From Naumovozyma dairenensis CBS 421 (Eukaryota > Ascomycota > Saccharomycetes > Saccharomycetales > Saccharomycetaceae): DNA of 64,000 nucleotides. Location of the stretch: positions 682,001 through 746,000 of the forward strand of contig NC_016488.1 of NCBI RefSeq assembly GCF_000227115.2. Direction: 5' to 3'. The position numbers and the translations under genes were made by a program. The notes under the pieces were generated by a model that saw only the letters and a program-made list of their open reading frames with translations, had not been told where the DNA came from and ran no database searches. Below are positions 63,369 through 64,000 of the stretch, in pieces (the stretch's first letter is position 1; every line of letters begins with the position of its first letter).

Positions 63369-64000
63369 TTAATTTAGTGTAGGAAAAGGGAGGGCCCTAT
63401 GCATCTTATTAACTATTTCCAGATAGTTTGGTTCGTTTTCAGTGGTGATATAACCATGTCTAATTAAAAAATCCACCATCACTAAGGCACAATTAGGTTT
63501 GAATTCACCATTTTGCAAAGCTTCAATAACTTCTTGCAAAGTAAATAAATTAAAACTGTCTACTTCACCGTCATTTGGTGTTGGTATTATATCATGATCT
63601 AACTTCAAATCATAGATATATTCGACTTCTCCAACAATGAAACTTGACTCTGTTGTAAAAGTATCTTCTTGGATATTTTTAGGATAATATAAGTATGAAA
63701 CAACGCCTGCTGCTTTGATACATTTTTTAATGACACTTTTTGGTAAGTTAGCCTCTTCAACACTTTCCTTGAAAACGGTTTCTTCAATGCCGTATGGATA
63801 ACCTAGTCCACCTGCAATTATATTATCCAGCATCGATGGCCATGTCGGTTTATTTGCTGATCTTCTGGGAACCCAAACTCTGATTTCCCTTGTAGTTTCG
63901 TCCACGACATAACCATTGATATGCACACCGTATGTAATTATTCCCAAGATGCCTGCCATGGCTCTTTCCACGAGGACATATGGTATCGCTCTAGGAGCCC
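63369..64000 (-). CDS. Nudix hydrolase, YJR142W type (5' part beyond window)
   Basis: C-terminal 210 residues; the frame is open to the window edge with no start, so the gene begins beyond 64000. The full S. cerevisiae YJR142W is about 342 residues. A Nudix box is visible (GGLGYPYG...KESVEEANL) with the E-x2-EE core kept, Lys for the usual Arg and Tyr for the first Glu. YGVHINGYV and VWVPRRSANKPTWP are family landmarks shared with plant/yeast thiamin-related Nudix proteins, which clear damaged thiamin diphosphate forms. Convergent with PMT4, as in YJR142W-YJR143C. Confidence 0.9.
   Translation of the reverse strand, partial: APRAIPYVLVERAMAGILGIITYGVHINGYVVDETTREIRVWVPRRSANKPTWPSMLDNIIAGGLGYPYGIEETVFKESVEEANLPKSVIKKCIKAAGVVSYLYYPKNIQEDTFTTESSFIVGEVEYIYDLKLDHDIIPTPNDGEVDSFNLFTLQEVIEALQNGEFKPNCALVMVDFLIRHGYITTENEPNYLEIVNKMHRALPFPTLN

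Overview
This window is nuclear DNA from a budding yeast of the post-whole-genome-duplication Saccharomycetaceae. Most genes have a clear Saccharomyces cerevisiae counterpart in the same local order. Introns are few and have GTATGT/TACTAAC signals. A SIR3-type gene, distinct from ORC1, is present. An intact Argonaute gene points to an RNAi-retaining lineage: Naumovozyma is my best guess, and Vanderwaltozyma or a relative is possible. Single N and NNN ambiguities (9374; 32424-32426) show draft sequence. All gene names rest on recognised protein sequence plus synteny recalled from S. cerevisiae; no search was run.

Layout. (1) 0.2-22.4 kb follows the S. cerevisiae chromosome XII order RPS1A-SIR3-ECM7-GMC2-YLR446W-VMA6-RPL6B-FPR4. 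ERV41 (chromosome XIII ohnolog track) is retained inside it, an unrecognised coiled-coil/BAR-like gene follows GMC2, and the Argonaute gene sits between RPL6 and FPR4. (2) 23-53.6 kb follows the chromosome X order VPS70-RSF2-EFM3-MNS1-NMD5-XPT1-SGM1-MCM22-TIM8-TTI2. UTP9 (chromosome VIII ohnolog track) and SEC39 (normally beside RPS1A) are interleaved. Two nearly identical 305-bp direct repeats lie at 34.65 and 47.57 kb. (3) 54-64 kb carries BAT2-like, RPS4, a gene-poor 3.2-kb stretch with a frameshifted K1-type killer toxin relic, PMT4, and the 3' part of a YJR142W-type Nudix gene that runs off the window.

Functional themes: translation (RPS1, RPL6, RPS4, UTP9, EFM3), heterochromatin and small-RNA silencing (SIR3, AGO1, FPR4), secretory traffic and glycosylation (ERV41, SEC39, SGM1, VPS70, MNS1, PMT4), meiosis and kinetochore (GMC2, MCM22), and metabolism (BAT2, XPT1, hexokinase-like). 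Three genes need splicing (GMC2, RPL6, RPS4); their first exons are short or end early and are easily missed by ORF calling. Several naive ORF starts are non-ATG, and I moved these to the first in-frame ATG (GMC2, FPR4, RSF2, UTP9, BAT2).

The most striking combination is an Argonaute with its catalytic tetrad intact and, 38 kb away, a decayed chromosomal killer-toxin gene. It fits the known incompatibility between RNAi and dsRNA killer viruses in budding yeasts.
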